64,000 bases of DNA from NCBI GenBank assembly GCA_038380795.1, contig CM076268.1, positions 24,933,501 through 24,997,500 of the forward strand, in the 5' to 3' direction. Both the position numbers and the translations under genes were made by a program. Shown here piece after piece: positions 35,343-53,500 of this stretch; within the stretch, counting starts at the first letter, position 1, and each line of letters opens with the position of its first letter. This stretch comes from Pyrocephalus nanus (taxonomy: Eukaryota; Chordata; Aves; Passeriformes; Tyrannidae). The notes beneath the pieces were generated by a model. That model was not told where the DNA came from. It saw only the letters and a program-made list of their open reading frames with translations, and did not search any database.

Positions 35343-36927
35343 ACAACTTTAGATTGTTAGTATAGAAAATGGCACTTTATGTACAAAGTAAGTCATTGTT
35401 CATCATCTTGGATACTTGATTGCAAAAAAAATCCATAAAAGTGGAACAACTTGGAGAAGGCAAATAAAGATGATCCCAAAGACATGGAAGAGCTTTCTTT
35501 TAAATAATAATTGAGTTGTCTGTGACTTTTCAGTCTTGAAATGACTGAGAGGAGAAGAGCTTAAGTCTGTATGACAAATAACAATCAACTTGCCTCTTCC
35601 AGCACAAGTAAGGTAGCGGGAGCAGTATTCAAAACAAACAAATTCTTGATGCTGTGGCCAGCAGGCTTGTGGAATGGCAGCTTCCAGTTCATTGCCAAGG
35701 AACTGCTTGTGCTAAGAGTTAAGACAGGTCCAATGAGTGGATAAATATACAGGAGGAAAAAAAAGATTACTACATACCAAAGTCACATCCAGCTTGGGAA
35801 GTTCTCTGGAGTGAAAGCATACTGCCCTATAATACACCCCTCCCCTGTTTTCACTCTTCCTTAGGCATTCTTTTGAGCACTCAGGACAAGATGGACCTTT
35901 TGACATAGCTTAATATGGTTCTGTAGTTACAAAGCATGGTACCTGCTATGGTCATCCCTACGGCATCAGCAGTTCAGAGGCATGATGTGGGTCTGTGGGT
36001 CTCTCCCGAGTGTGTGCCTGAAAAAAGGTGTTAATCTAGGATTTCTCACTTGTTTGTAATTGCATGTTGCAGTTCTGCCCTGGTCTTTGTGGTCAGGGCA
36101 GTGCCTTGATTGACTGCTTTCTGTCATTTCAGTGAATGACACTGATGAAGGCACTTTTAGCTGCTTGGCACAAAGAACTTCAGTGGGATTGAAAGTTTAC
36201 TGTTCCTCACACAGGGGCTGTCTTTGTATGATTCTGTCATATTGTATTGCATGGCTGCATTACTCCAACCTTTATTATAATAATTTATAATATAAGAAAT
36301 GTGAAAATAACTATTAGAATAACCCTTGATTTTCTTTTTTTTTTCTTTTAAAGACATTTTGTGATATTACAAATTTGAAAAACTTTTGGAAGTACTTATA
36401 TATGGAATCAGGTTGGGAACTGGAGAAGATTTGAAAGTAATATCTGAACGTGATTGAAATATGTACTAAGTATTTTCATCTAAGTTACTGTGTTAGGAAA
36501 AGTTAAAATTATAGCTGTTGTTATTTTCATATAAAACCCATGGACAATATTTCACTATAAACTAACTTGGCCTGCTGTTACTCTCTTTTGTAATCCGTGG
36601 GGCAGGTTTCCCAGCAGAGCCAAGGCTGGGCTGTGGAGCGATGCCGTGGCGCCCCGGGGGTCTGCGGTGGCGGGGTGAGTCAGGAGCGCTCCGGGATGCT
36701 GCCCGTGAGTAACGCGGCACGGGCAGCCCGTGACTCCCGCTTCCCTTGCTCCCGGCTATCCCTAACCCGTGACGGCTGCACGGCCTTGCCCGCCAAGGTG
36801 CTCCGCGGACAAGCCCAAGGGGGCTGTGTGTGAAATTATGGAACTTTAGATAAACTTCCCCGTCTCTGTTGATCCCTGGGGCGAGGGGCTGTGAGGAAAT
36901 GTGCAAAATAACAACAACCACACTCCC

Positions 36928-37012
36928 CCACCCCCCAAAAAAAACAAACAAACAAAACACCATCCACCAAGTAAAATCAAAACAAACAAAAGGGAAGAAA
37001 AACAAACAGACA
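36928..37012. repeat. A-rich (CAAA)n low-complexity tract
   Basis: Repeated CAAA/AACA units lie inside the PPIF CpG island, upstream of the inferred start site. Confidence 0.85.
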
Positions 37013-37156
37013 GGCCGAGCACCCTGGGCCGAGCCCGCTCCGCTGTCCTGGAGCGCCCGGGCCCCTCTGTCCCTGCGCGGCCGCCAGCGGGCGCTGCGGC
37101 ACCGCGGCGGAGCCCATAAAGGCCGCGGGGCAGGGCCGCGTGTCCGTGTGTCGGTG

Positions 37157-37176
37157 TCCGTCCGTCCGTCCGTCCG
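37157..37176. repeat. (TCCG)5 microsatellite in the PPIF 5' region
   Basis: Five perfect TCCG units set within a TGTCCGTGTG-type context, 30 nt before the start codon. It is probably in the 5'UTR or at the transcription start. Confidence 0.9.
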
Positions 37177-37206
37177 TGTGTCAGTGTCTTGTCGCCTGCC
37201 CGCGGG

Positions 37207-43809
<6,603 letters not shown>

Positions 43810-43854
43810 CCTTTTGCCCTACCCTTCATGACATCGATGCTGTGAAAAATGAAT

Positions 43855-43860
43855 AATAAA
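43855..43860 (+). promoter_or_regulatory. PPIF: Proximal poly(A) signal of PPIF
   Basis: AATAAA 46 nt after the stop codon, followed by U-rich sequence from 43905. Confidence 0.6.
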
Positions 43861-44208
43861 AACACCCAAACATTTCTGATCCCTTAAGTAGCACCTATGG
43901 AACCATGTTTTCTATTTAACTTGGTCCAACTTTTATATTTGTTTTTAATAATATTGATTAAAAGCATAAAACAGTAAGTGAAGCATGTCTTAACTGCACT
44001 ACTGTGGTAGTCACACTGATTTGGTAGAGTTCCACTGTGTTTTGCAAGAAGTGGTACGATCACTCAGAGTGTCTTTGGTTGCAATGTTGATATACTTCTT
44101 AGTATTTGGATGTTTCAGGTCTAAGAATTGGTGGTGGAGCTGACAGCTAAGTGTTCTGTAGTTAGGGGTTAGATATAAATTGAGAAATGCCATGTTGCCT
44201 TTGGTGCT

Positions 44209-44214
44209 AATAAA
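44209..44214 (+). promoter_or_regulatory. PPIF: Second poly(A) signal candidate of PPIF
   Basis: AATAAA followed by TTCTGTCATTC-type U-rich sequence. Usage is unknown. Confidence 0.45.
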
Positions 44215-45052
44215 TGCTTATTCTGTCATTCATCTCATAATTTTGAAACAGTACTATTAACATGCTCTGAAGGCTGTCTGCAACAAAACTGTCAGATAAT
44301 TTCTTTCTGTGTTTTCTCAGTTTAAGTCTATCCAATAGATTTAATGAGTGATTGTGGTGGGTTTTTTTAATTAATTCTGGTTTAATATTTTTCTTTTCTA
44401 ATAGTCTCAGACCATTTTCTCAAACTGAACTCTACCTTACCTGCTTCAGTGGAGCAGTTTGACTTTTGGGTTAAGTAAATTGCTTTAAGTTGAGTTAGGC
44501 TGCTCCTGGAGCTCTACCTGCCAATGAGACCTCAGTCTATCCAAAGGATCTCAGGACATTTTTATTATGCACCAGTGAACTTGAAGTACAGTTCTGTCTT
44601 GGGATCTGGTTCTGTGAAGAATACAGATCAGTTCTCAATGTATGGCCTGTTTTTGCACTTGGGAGCTTGCTCGAGTGAGAAATAGGTTTGATTGCTCTTT
44701 TATCGTTGATCCTGTGAAGTCAGCCCACCTTGGGTACTACTTGGATTATAATTTCTTCTCATGTATCATCATCAGAAGTCAAAATTGGTCCCCACAGAAT
44801 CAATCACAAGGCCTAATCAGTGCAGCAAGATCATTATTGTTGGGGTTGATGCATGAGAAGGAAATAATTCAGCTGACAAGCTAAACACATTTCATTTGTT
44901 TAAACTAGTATGTATGTTTCACATGGTGTGCTTGAGCAGCAACAAATGTTGGAACCTCACAACATCACCTTTAGAATCACTAAGGCTGTAAGATATTAAT
45001 GATTGTGGGAAAAAGCAAATGATTGTGCAATAATCTCATTATTGAAGAGAAA

Positions 45053-45058
45053 AATAAA
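45053..45058 (+). promoter_or_regulatory. PPIF: Distal poly(A) signal candidate of PPIF
   Basis: AATAAA with TGTGATGG directly after. An ATTAAA variant lies at 45205-45210. Confidence 0.45.
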
Positions 45059-45230
45059 ATGTGATGGCTTTCTTCAAATGTGAATTTATTTTCATTGCAG
45101 TATAGTATGTGGATTTAAAACTATTTTGTACTGGATATTTTTTCCACTGAGGGCTGCATTCTTGTGTGTGCAAGGTATCAGAATGTAATTTTGCAAAAAA
45201 TGGAATTAAAAAGCTTTTTCACTGTAGCTG

Positions 45231-46332
45231 CTTCATCTTTCTTTGTAGTACTTTTAAAATATTAATTTGTGCTGGTTTGGCTTATTTCACTTGGATACAA
45301 TAGTGTTTTGTTTGTTCTCTTAATTTGTCTACAAAAATTAATTAAATACAGTTCTGCCACAAAAAGAAAAGTCTGTTCCTTTTCTGAAAGCCTGAGTATG
45401 AGGAGCTGAAACCTGTTGTGTTTACCTGGGCTATTCTATTCGGTCCGCTTTATGATGGGTCTGATCTCATGGTATTCAGCAGCTGTGCTGTGGTTCTGAT
45501 ACAGCCAGCAAGAAACGGGGTAATGGTGCATTGCTTTGCCTCCCACTGCTGAATCTAAAATATCTATCTGGTATACGACAGTGTTCAGGTCCTGGGATTG
45601 TTCTCTTATCTGGTGTATTTGCAGAGATAATGGGGAAAATGAAAATTTACTGGTTCTGGGGTTTTTTAATTTCTGATTTCTTTTGGTAGTTCCAGCTTTT
45701 TCCTGGAGAATTGAATTAGATTCTCAAGGAGTTCCTTGTTGCGTGATCATAGATGACATTAAAACTCTACCATCTTTCTGTGTATCATCAGTATTTGTAG
45801 ACTGGGAAGCCCAGTGGAAGATGCTTTGCCACAAACTTGCCCATTTTCTCAGAATTGTGTGTTAAGCCTTAAATAAGTAATAGTGTTATAGACATTTTAT
45901 TGATGGCTCTGGGGTTTGGGAATTTTGTTTGTTGTTGCTTTCTTGATTGGTTGGTGGTTTTATTTGTAGGTGGGGTTTTTGTCGTTTTGTTTGAGTGGGG
46001 TTTTTTTATTTTTTCTTTTTTAATATGCCTATGGCTTTTAAAGGTTTGTTTATGCCCTAACTTCTGAAATGTAAAAGCCAAAATTTTCTGTCAAGGCTTG
46101 CAGTTTTGACTAGAGGTATCTTAATACAAATCACTGTGATTATTAACACTGGTTACAGTGTCTCAATGGGACTAGCTTTGGTTTCAGAATACCAGGTCTC
46201 TGCATACTTCCCTCTGCCAGAAGGTCTTGGCTGCCCAAGTACTTAGGGAAGTGTAAGTAGAGGCTTAATGCTTTGACAAATTAAAGAGGTAAATCTCTTA
46301 AAGTTTTATTTTTTAAAGTGTTTTAAAATATG
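45231..46332. other. Intergenic, no gene seen
   Basis: A/T-rich sequence with G/T-rich low complexity at about 45910-46020. Short open frames show no coding character. Confidence 0.7.
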
Positions 46333-46410
46333 CTGAGTTGGAAGGGACCCATCAGGATCACTGAGTCCAACTTCTGGCCCTGTGCAGGTGACCCAAGGGT
46401 CACACCTCAA
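46333..46410 (-). mobile_element. CR1 LINE 3' fragment
   Basis: GAGTTGGAAGGGACCCATCA and the following GAGTCCAACTTC and AGGGTCACAC segments match the reverse complement of the CR1 3' untranslated end as I remember it. The body is missing, as is usual for 5'-truncated avian CR1 copies. It is diverged, so boundaries are approximate. Confidence 0.75.
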
Positions 46411-47129
46411 CAATCTTCCTCAAAATGGATTATTCTGTAGTTCTCCCTGTTTTTTCTTTCTATTTTCACCTCTCTCACCTTTATTTTAAAAGAAAAGGCA
46501 CAGAGCTCCATTGCAGTATAAATCGCGCACCCTGCAGCATTGCAAGAGTCTTCCTACGCTGAAATGCACAGCTACAGCTTGTAGTAAGTACACCCGAGGT
46601 AATTTTAGGGGCTGGTTATGGCACTGCAGGACACCACAGCAAGGGTTGTAGGACCTCAGCATGCTGGATGCATGGCCCTATCCCTCTGTGCTCCTGTGGC
46701 TGCCAGTCTTGGGTGTATGCAACCCAGTGTCAGGATTTCCATGGGTAAGTAGACAGCAATCAGCTTTTGCTGGAATCTCATGTTCTGCGGGATGCTAAGT
46801 ACTCATCCGTCTCCTGTTAGCCCTCTTGTATCACAAACAGCTTCTGGGAGAAGAGGTTTATCTTTTTGCATCCCCACTTGATGGTTTTGTTAGCTTCAAG
46901 TTGATGGGCCGGCATAGGAAGAGTTAGGCAGTGCCGCTGCTCCCTGGCTTCCTTATGCTGGGGTTTTGTACCTCTTCATAGCAGTATTATTACCAAAAAT
47001 ATTACAAGAAACGCGCACCTCTGTAGTGTACAGAAAAGGACTTTGATTTCTAAAGTTAACCCACTTCAACTGGGAGGTAAGAAACTGCCCCAAATTATTT
47101 TTTTTTTTTAAATGCAATTAGATGTTAAA
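46411..47129. other. Intergenic, no gene seen
   Basis: Mixed-composition sequence that ends in an A/T-rich patch with a poly-T run (47099-47109) directly before the GC island. Confidence 0.7.
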
Positions 47130-47190
47130 TCCCAACAGGCGCGGCCCCCGCTGTCCCGCTCCCTCACGGCGCTGCCCCCGGCCCCGCTCC

Positions 47191-47204
47191 CCGCCAGGTG
47201 GCGC
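47191..47204 (+). promoter_or_regulatory. CTCF core-motif match
   Basis: CCGCCAGGTGGCGC fits the CCASYAGRKGGCRS core consensus at 13 of 14 positions (G for A at the third). Orientation is plus. Binding is inferred from sequence only. Confidence 0.5.
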
Positions 47205-47269
47205 CCCTCGACCGCGGCTGGCGGGGCCGCCCCCGAGCGGCGCCTCCCGAGGCCAGCGAGCAGAGCCCC

Positions 47270-47433
47270 GATCCCGCCGGGATCGCGGGAGCCCGGGATG
47301 GCAGGGCCCCGATCCCGCCGGGATCGCGGGAGCCCGGGATGGCAGGGTCCCGATCCCGCCAGGATCACGGGAGCCCGGGATGGCAGGGCTCCGATCCCGC
47401 CGGGATCGCGGGAGCCCGGGATGGCAGGGCCCC
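47270..47433. repeat. 41-bp minisatellite, four copies
   Basis: Units start at 47270, 47311, 47352 and 47393 with exact 41-bp spacing and only a few substitutions, mostly in copy 3. Each begins with the near-perfect palindrome GATCCCGCCGGGATC, followed by GCGGGAGCCCGGGATGGCAG. Because 41 is not a multiple of 3, the repeat runs through all frames and has no coding role. Confidence 0.95.
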
Positions 47434-47520
47434 AAATGCCGCTGGGAACCGCGAGTGGAATCGCGGCAGCGCTGATACCAAACCGCCCCGCAGCCTCTCC
47501 TCTCGCTGCTCTGGGATGCG

Positions 47521-50500
47521 CTGAGCTGCCTTTCCGTACTCCCGAAGCACCCAAAGCTGCCCTAGAGTGTCTTTCTCCCCACCGTCCCTTAGGGGCTGTT
47601 TCAGCTCCTGCGGGATGTGGGATGAGAAGAGAAATTAGTAAAATAACTCTTTTCCCAACCACAACTGCTCACTGCCATGAGAAGTGCCTTACTGTGATGT
47701 TAAAATGGAGTATATAATTCAAAACAGGTTTTTGGGGAACTAGTGTTTGGAAATCCTGCAAAACTCTAATAGGTCTCAGAAGAGAAAGGTACTTGCTGTG
47801 GAGCTGTGGCTTTGAAAAACGCTGAAGGATGGGAGGTGTGCTACTGGTGTTTTTCACCTGGATGTTTTAGAGTTTGTACACCGGCAGAGAGGTTGACATA
47901 TCCAGGCTGCCTCTGGATTGAGGCAGGGGCACGCCAGGAAAAGAGCCTGCCGAGTGAGCTCCGCGTGGCTACCACTGATGTGCTTCCAGATGCAACACAA
48001 GTAAGAAAGGGCACCCTTAGGTAACGTGCAAATAAATATACACATTAAAAATGAGTTTATATTTCAAAGTTGTTTCAACAAACTCACAAATGTTTTTGTT
48101 TAGTCTCATGTTTTAATTATTTGTTCCAGACTTTCTGCTTACATAAATTGCTTTCTTTGGTGCTACACTGAGGCTATGTCTCTTTGTTTATAAAGTTTAA
48201 ATGCTTTGAAGTCAAGACATTTGAGGTACAAAGTGTTGTTCTCTTTTGTAATGCTGTATACTCTGTTGGTAGCAATATATCAACAATCAGAACCTCAAAG
48301 AAATGAATTACTGAGAGTACAAATTATTTTACGTGACATTTCAAGGACAGTTTGGATGTCCTGCTGCTAGCTGAGAGTTTGTAGTTGGATAGACACACTC
48401 TACCCAATTTAGAAGTAAGCAGGCTAAAAAGACATTAACCTTCAAGGGAAAAACTTTTAAATCTTGAACTGCAGATTGTCTTATTGAGTCTGACTTTGTT
48501 TTAAAAACATTGCATGAACCAGCTGATTGCAGGTGAATTTTGGCCCAAAATCCTCACAACTCAAAACATCAATTTGTTGCACTATTGTACTTAAAACTGA
48601 ACCTTGGCAACAATTGTCCTGAGCCTTGACATTCCTTCTCCAGTACCAGCTCTCCGATTTTTCCCATACATCTGCCATGGGGTGCTGCTGCCACTCTGAG
48701 CCTGCATCCTACGTTAGCTGTGGGTGAGCTGCCAGGTGGTGGGAGAGAAAAGAGCTGCAGCACCGTCAAAGCACCTCTTCCACCTAATTTCTTTCCCCAC
48801 GCACTGGTTGGGGTCTGCGAGCCCCACATCAGGGCTGGGTTGTGCCACCGGCTGGATGAGAACATAATTTCCATCCTCATGGGAAGGGATGAGTACACTG
48901 TGTTCCTTGTGAGCAAAACTGATTTCCCAGCAGTAGCCAGCTGGGTGAGGGCAGACAGAGGCAGACAGAGATCATTAGTAGTTTTTTTTCCCTCTCCCTG
49001 AAACCACCAAGAGGATCTTCAGCTACAGCACAAGGTCACCCACGGTGCTCTGGTGTGGTAGAGAGGTGGGCTTGGGGAAGATGTAGGACAGAAAGGCTGC
49101 TCCTGGAGGGGCAGGTGGCTCACTGCTTTGGGAGGCAAAAGAGAGCAAAGAGGTGCTTTTTTTGCTTTTGTCAGAGCTGAGGCCAAGAGTGTCAAGGACT
49201 GGCAGGGGCATGATTAAAGAGATAGGGTGCAGGAGGACCTTCACTGAGAGCTATAAATGGTGAAAGATGAAGGGACTTGGAGGCAACTGTGTGATGTAGG
49301 AGACCTCCCTGTGGCACGAGAGGGAGCTGGTTCTGTTACATGGAATCTGAATGAGGACAGGCTTCTTTGACTGCAGATGTCATGCCTAAAGGAAAATGGT
49401 TTGAGGGATCTTACTGCACAAAGCTGTCAATACCTGCTGCTTTTTTTGTCAGTAGTGAAGTCCTGCAGCATAGCTGGAAAAAAAACGTAGCTGGTGGTTT
49501 TGACTTGAGTTCAGTGCAGTCATATCAAAGGATAACACTGAGTCTGAATTGTTTGTTATTTATTATCTGGTTAAATGAACAAAATCCTAAAATTCAGTCA
49601 TAACTAGGATTGATGGAGTTCGAGAAGATTGGAGAAAAACTTAGCAGCACACCTCATCACCTCTCAGGAATTCAGCAAAATGTTCAGGACCCAAAGGCCC
49701 TGGGAAAGAGCAGCATAAATGAGCAGGTAACAGGGCTTCAAGCTCTAAAACCTCTGCTGCAGTCATTTCCCTACTGAGGGAAAAGTTATTCACCTGTTTT
49801 GAGAGTACATCATGCACTTTGCTTAGCCTTAGCCTGTGTTCACTATGCATATATATTTTTGGGGATAAAAACACAGTTTATAGCTTGTGTGTAAATATCT
49901 GCTCACCTCCAGCAGCCCTTGCTGTAAGAGCTTTGACGTGTGTTTGTTTCAGCAGAGCACCTGTTTAACCGCAGGACTCAGAAAGGGCTTCTCCAGGCAT
50001 CCTCCCCTACCCTCTCCAAACCCAGCCACTGCACCTGTGAGTAGGGTGAGGGGACAGGTACAGTGACATCCCCACACTGCTGCTCCTTGGGGCCACCTCC
50101 ATACAGAGGCAGGGCATTGCTGAAGAGAAACAATTCCTCACCAGGTGGGAGGTAGTAATGGCTTCATGGTATTTATGACTTATTTGGAAGCTGCGTTTCA
50201 TTTTACAGCCATATCCTGGCCCTGGAGGTCTGAGGGGTGAAGGACTATACCAGGGATGCTGGTGTCACTCTGACAGGTCACTATTTTTGACCACCCTTGA
50301 GAAAAGTTGGTGTGAATTTTTGTTACTTTTGAGCAGCCAGGACAAAACCCACATAAACTGGGAAAATAACTGACTGTGTCTTTAAGCTGGGATCAAGGAG
50401 AAGTTAAAAATGTGCAGATACAGAGGTTTGGGGGGAAAAACTTTGTCACCATTCTCATTTTCACTTGCCTCCTACTTAGAATTTATCCAGGAAGGTAGGC

Positions 50501-53500
50501 AGAGGAGCACAACAGCTGCTGAAATTACTAGGTGGAAATCATTTTTAGCAGGCACCAAGAGTCTTGTGGTTTTCCTGCTCGGTCTCTCCCCCTCTACTCC
50601 TACCTCATCCCCGGCTGGCTGCACTTTCCTCCAGAGAGGTTTTTGTGTCACTAGTGTCTCTCCCACAAGAGTGGAGCCAAAGGCAATCTGTCAGCGATGT
50701 GTGGCAGCTGCCAGCCCGGCCCCCGCCGGGACCCCAGCCTGAGGAGGAGCCCTGGCCCCGTCTCCACGGCCCTGAGGGACTCACTGCTCTGACCCCACCA
50801 CTGGCACAGCTGACACGAGGTGTTCCTTGGAGATGCAGAGGAGTGTGAGGAGGAGGCAGCAGCTGCTAGTGTTTAGGTTTTGCCAGAGCAATAAATTTTG
50901 CATTAGTACTAAACAGTGCACGCTCCAAATGATGCAGGGTCTTAGAGGTTTTTTCCCCTGCCAAAAGTCAGTGTTTGGTTAGGATTCTATTTTTTTGGAA
51001 GCAATGTTGCTATTAACTTGACATTTGCCAAGGCCAAACAAAGTGCGGAGTGTCCTTTGAGGAAGCTCCGTGATTCTGTACATTAAAAGCTGGGGGATGC
51101 CAGCACGCAGCCTCAGCCTCGCAGCCTCTCACATGCTTTGCTTATGCTGCCAGGATCCTATAAATGCTTTTCTGCATTTTTTAAAATAACATTTCCTTGC
51201 CTAAACTGCTGAAGTTCAAGCTTTGCATTTTCTGTTCTGATTCTTTTTCGGTACTGGGCTGTGTAGCTCGAGGGAGGAGCGTGCAGCAGCACCCAGGCGG
51301 GCTGTCTGGGCAGGGGGGAAGGGTCATAGCTGGAGCCAGCACACAGCTACACCCAAACGCTGGCTGCAGCTGGGGTCCCCCACCCTGAGCACACCATGAC
51401 GTTCTGGAGCTGTTAACCCACTAACCCTTGGCTCCCTGACTCACTGGTGAATCCTAACAATAGGCTGGCCCCGCACAGTGGGGAAACAACGAGGATTGCC
51501 GGGTGCCGGCAGCCTCAGTTACTGGGAGCTGACAGGAGAGGTCTTTCAGATTGCTCTTGGTTTGTGGCAGCACCTTGGATCGAGAGCTGGGGCCAACTTT
51601 GCAGAGCATGGTGTGCATGCTCCAGGTCAAGCAGTTCCTGGCCCAAAGCCACCTGAAAAAACATCCCTTTGGCTCGGATGCCTCCCTCCTTGCTCTTGCT
51701 ACCACCCACTCTCCTCTGTACACAGCTGGTGATGTCAAGCAACAGAGCAAGGGAGCTGCAGAGACAACTCTGCTTGGACTCCTGCTGTGAGGCCATTCAG
51801 ATCAGTCCCCTGAGACCTCTACTCCCTTCACCCCACAGAGGAAACCTGAGGAAAGCTGCAATTTATCTCACTGCCAGAACATGTGGCCATGACTGTGGCA
51901 CCCCTGGGCCAACAGGTTGTAAGCAGAGCTTTTTCATGCCCTGCAAGGAGGAAATGTGCTCATCCTCCACCAAGCAGAGTTCCTGGGGCCAGATGTGCTC
52001 TCTGAAAGCACGGCTGTCCTCCACACCACCTCTGGACACAGCAGCATGCTCGCAGTCCTGGCATAAACAGCTGAGAGGCTCTGAGGTTAGGACTGGATTC
52101 AGGGGAGGACTGGATTCAGGGCTGCAGGCTGTCAGCCCTTCAGGTGCTCCTCCCCACGGGGTAACCTGAGATGGAGGCTGTGGCCATTGATTCCTTTCCT
52201 TCCCCAGCTGGCAGTGGAGCCAGGCAGGGTGATGAGGTCAGGGGGATATGATGGTGGCAATGATGGCACTGCTGCAGGTTGTCACAGGGAATGGTGAACA
52301 CTTGTGCTGCTTCTTGTGCTTTCCTCACTTGGGCATTTGGATGCCTGAGGATGCACTCCCTTTGATATCCAGCTGGATTTTGCCCTGTACTGAAGTAACT
52401 CCCCCACTCTGCAGCAAGAGCACACCATTCCCCTGACTGCCTGTGAGCTGCTTGGCTGAAATCACGTCTTAATACCAGTAAACCTACCAATGAAGACAGA
52501 TGTTGCTGGGAAATCGAACTCCAGGCACATGCAATGTTTGCTGACCATCACCAGTTTATGCCCCTCATGTGTGCCTCCAAGGGTGGAGGCCAGGGGGCTC
52601 AGGGCATCTGCCTTCAGCCAGTGCTGTTCCCATCTGCCTCTGCAGAGTCTCCTGGCGTGGTTGCAGCTCTCAGCCTCTTGTCACTGACACACCTTTGGAC
52701 ACAGCTGCCCTGGCTTCGAGCTGTGCTCCCCCATCCCTTTGGGTTGCAGGCTTGGTTCCCCCTGGGGGAGGTCTGGCCTGTCTGGCTGAAAGTGTCAATC
52801 CCAAATCAATGAAGCTAAAAGATGTGCAAGGATTTAATGTACTGGGGGGGGGATCACTCTCTATTAATTGCTTTCCTTTGACTGCAGGGTGAGCAGTATC
52901 ACACAGAGCTTGAGGACTCAAAACACAAGACACCAAATGGGAGATCACCAGTGGATTGGCCACCTCTGGGTTCACTGCAGTTACAAACTGGTTGTTGGGA
53001 CTCGCTGTGTCATGTTGGGTTAAGGCAGAGCAGTTCATTTTTTCAGTGCTTGTATTCATTCTGTTTCATTGGCTGCTGTTTTGAAATCACTGAAAAAAGT
53101 GGTTTGATGCCCATGGATTTTGGAAAACAGCATTCAAGTGCACAGATACAGGAGTGAATAATGAAGGAAAACTAGATGCTTCTTCTAGCTGTAAGGATGA
53201 CTTCATTTCCGGGGTGAACTGGAGGATTGTCTGATGCCTAGTTACAAAAGGCATAGAAACTGATGTGGAACAGTAGGGAAGAAAATTACATGTTGGTCTT
53301 GTCCACCTTTTCAGCACCATTCCCTTCGTGAAGAAATTAAAGGAAATGTTTTTTTTCTCTTCACAATAATATGAAATAATTTTCCAGAAACCTTCCTGGC
53401 CTAGATCGCCTTAAGCAGAATTATAAAACTGCATCTGGTTCAGCACACAATTCACAAGAGAGGATGGCTAAACTGTGCTGTGACAGCTGGCTGACATGCC

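Larger units (their letters stand above)
28061..36590. other. Intergenic region between ZMIZ1 and PPIF
   Basis: About 8.5 kb without a gene I can support. It is A/T-rich with an (AT)n microsatellite (28990-29007), an 8-bp perfect inverted repeat (32063-32081), poly-A rich sequence near 35310-35340 and several open frames of 60-130 codons on the minus strand with no family resemblance. No clear transposon was identified, though old decayed elements cannot be excluded. Confidence 0.7.
43810..45230 (+). other. PPIF: PPIF 3' untranslated region, maximal extent
   Basis: The end depends on which poly(A) signal is used: 43855, 44209, 45053 or an ATTAAA at 45205. The first would give a 3'UTR of only about 70 nt, the last about 1.4 kb. 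Confidence 0.55.
47130..47520. promoter_or_regulatory. Orphan intergenic GC/CpG-rich island
   Basis: An abrupt change from A/T-rich DNA to very GC- and CpG-rich sequence, containing a CTCF-like site and a 41-bp minisatellite. Open frames on both strands and in all phases cross it, the mark of stop-poor GC-rich sequence rather than of a gene. It may be an unannotated promoter, an insulator or merely repeat-derived. Confidence 0.6.

Noticed and set aside
47108..47717. Open frames of 100-200 codons on both strands over the 41-bp minisatellite
   Set aside because: They are created by the repeat itself, which passes through every frame because 41 is not a multiple of 3. Several overlap on opposite strands.
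51454..52169. Cluster of overlapping 80-166 codon open frames
   Set aside because: GC-rich intergenic sequence with open frames on both strands in different phases, no recognisable domain and no consistent splice pattern.
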